Source: Kibdelosporangium banguiense
GTDB lineage: Bacteria > Actinomycetota > Actinomycetes > Mycobacteriales > Pseudonocardiaceae
Reading direction: 5' to 3'
NCBI RefSeq assembly: GCF_017876405.1
Contig: NZ_JAGINW010000001.1
Coordinates: forward strand, 1,935,203-1,999,202
DNA length: 64,000 nt
The stretch's first letter is position 1. The number at the start of each line of letters is the position of its first letter. A model generated the notes under the pieces. The model worked only from the letters and a program-made list of their open reading frames with translations, searched no databases and was not told where the DNA came from. This document shows positions 63,652 to 64,000 of the stretch, piece by piece. The position numbers were made by a program, and so were the translations under genes.

Positions 63652-64000
63652 CCGGGTCTACCGAGTCAAAGCAGTGGCAGAGATGCTGGACGTCTCGCCG
63701 TCCACGATCTACCGGGCCATTGAGTCCGGACAGCTGGACGCGTACAAGATCGGGACCGGTAAGGGCACGCTGCGTATCCCGGGCCGGGCGATCAGCGCCT
63801 ACCTAGACGAGTGCGGCCAGGCTGCCTATGAGGCTTACGTACAGGGCGGCGCGTCCGCCGAAGACGGCGACCAGGGCGCACTCACCCCGGCCCAGGCGGA
63901 CGGCCTGGCGTGCGTGGTGTGTGAGGCCCACTTCGCGGAGACGTCCATCGCCCACCGGCCGGTGGGCAGGTCGCACACCGGTTCCCAGGTGTTCGCCTGC
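63635..64000 (+). CDS. Excisionase-like HTH protein, 3' partial
   Basis: 122 residues to the window edge, no stop. MerR/HTH_17 core VYRVKAVAEMLDVSPSTIYR and wing AIESGQLDAYKIGTGKGTLR, then a Cys/His-containing region (ACVVCEAHF, TSIAHRPVG). A longer C-terminal part than usual xis proteins suggests a regulator of transfer genes rather than an excisionase. Start ATG 63635 has GGAG upstream. Confidence 0.8.
   Translation, partial: MQIEDNRVYRVKAVAEMLDVSPSTIYRAIESGQLDAYKIGTGKGTLRIPGRAISAYLDECGQAAYEAYVQGGASAEDGDQGALTPAQADGLACVVCEAHFAETSIAHRPVGRSHTGSQVFAC

Larger units (their letters stand above)
58420..64000. mobile_element. Second integrated element (element 2), left part
   Basis: Starts at the tRNA-Ser remnant and runs off the window. 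It has typical AICE cargo and control genes and shares a 56-bp cis-region with element 1. The intact tRNA-Ser, integrase and FtsK-type gene are expected beyond 64000. Confidence 0.75.

Overview
The window is high-GC actinobacterial chromosome, most likely from the Pseudonocardiaceae (the Amycolatopsis, Lentzea, Kibdelosporangium and Saccharothrix group). The placement rests on GTG starts, dense ATGA and TGATG gene overlaps, and actinobacterial gene orders: a PASTA-domain penicillin-binding protein next to a metallophosphoesterase (as ponA2-Rv3683 in mycobacteria), SRP RNA-dnaX-amidase-ebfC-recR, lysC-asd, and a cebR-cebEFG-bglC cellobiose locus. No species can be named from the sequence alone.

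Region 1 (1-2.97 kb) is core chromosome: the end of the penicillin-binding protein, a YqeY-like protein, a metallophosphoesterase and an intact tRNA-Pro(CGG). Region 2 (2.93-17.67 kb) is a complete integrated element of the AICE type (actinomycete integrative and conjugative element) inserted in that tRNA. Exact 43-bp att repeats bound it. It carries an integrase and excisionase, a prim-pol/C5-methyltransferase/RecA-like ATPase replication block, an eight-gene transfer operon ending in an FtsK/TraB-type DNA pump, and a divergent GntR-kinase fusion coupled to a guanylate-kinase-like gene. Several unassigned small cargo genes follow.

Region 3 (17.7-58.4 kb) is core or ordinary chromosome. It holds a VOC protein, an S9 peptidase, Dps, Ohr, an FMN reductase and hydrolases. 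A TetR/hydrolase pair has a visible double operator. Next come an MFS transporter, asd-lysC, a GT-C glycosyltransferase, a nitroreductase and a secreted trypsin-like protease. SRP RNA, dnaX, a lipoprotein amidase, ebfC, recR, a peptide ABC transporter, the CebR-controlled cellobiose operon and leuA with a Leu-codon leader peptide follow. Secreted and membrane proteins of unknown role complete it.

Region 4 (58.4 kb to the end) is the left part of a second integrated element. It starts at the detached 3' half of a tRNA-Ser(GGA), so the intact tRNA should lie beyond the window. It carries a membrane protein/pentapeptide-repeat pair, a small GntR with a perfect 28-bp palindrome, a coiled-coil protein, a GNAT/GntR-HutC pair and the start of an excisionase-like HTH protein.

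The most noteworthy observation is a 56-bp cis-region shared by the two otherwise different elements (7302-7357 and 60659-60714). Four identical blocks are held at identical spacing and built on CGCTAGCG-type octamers. It is a candidate transfer (clt), replication or control site. Other cis findings are paired 12-bp-period repeats at both ends of element 1, a three-copy 25-29 bp repeat inside it, operator arrays for the TetR, GntR and CebR regulators, very long intergenic palindromes, and an inverted pair of 72-bp repeats around the TetR module.
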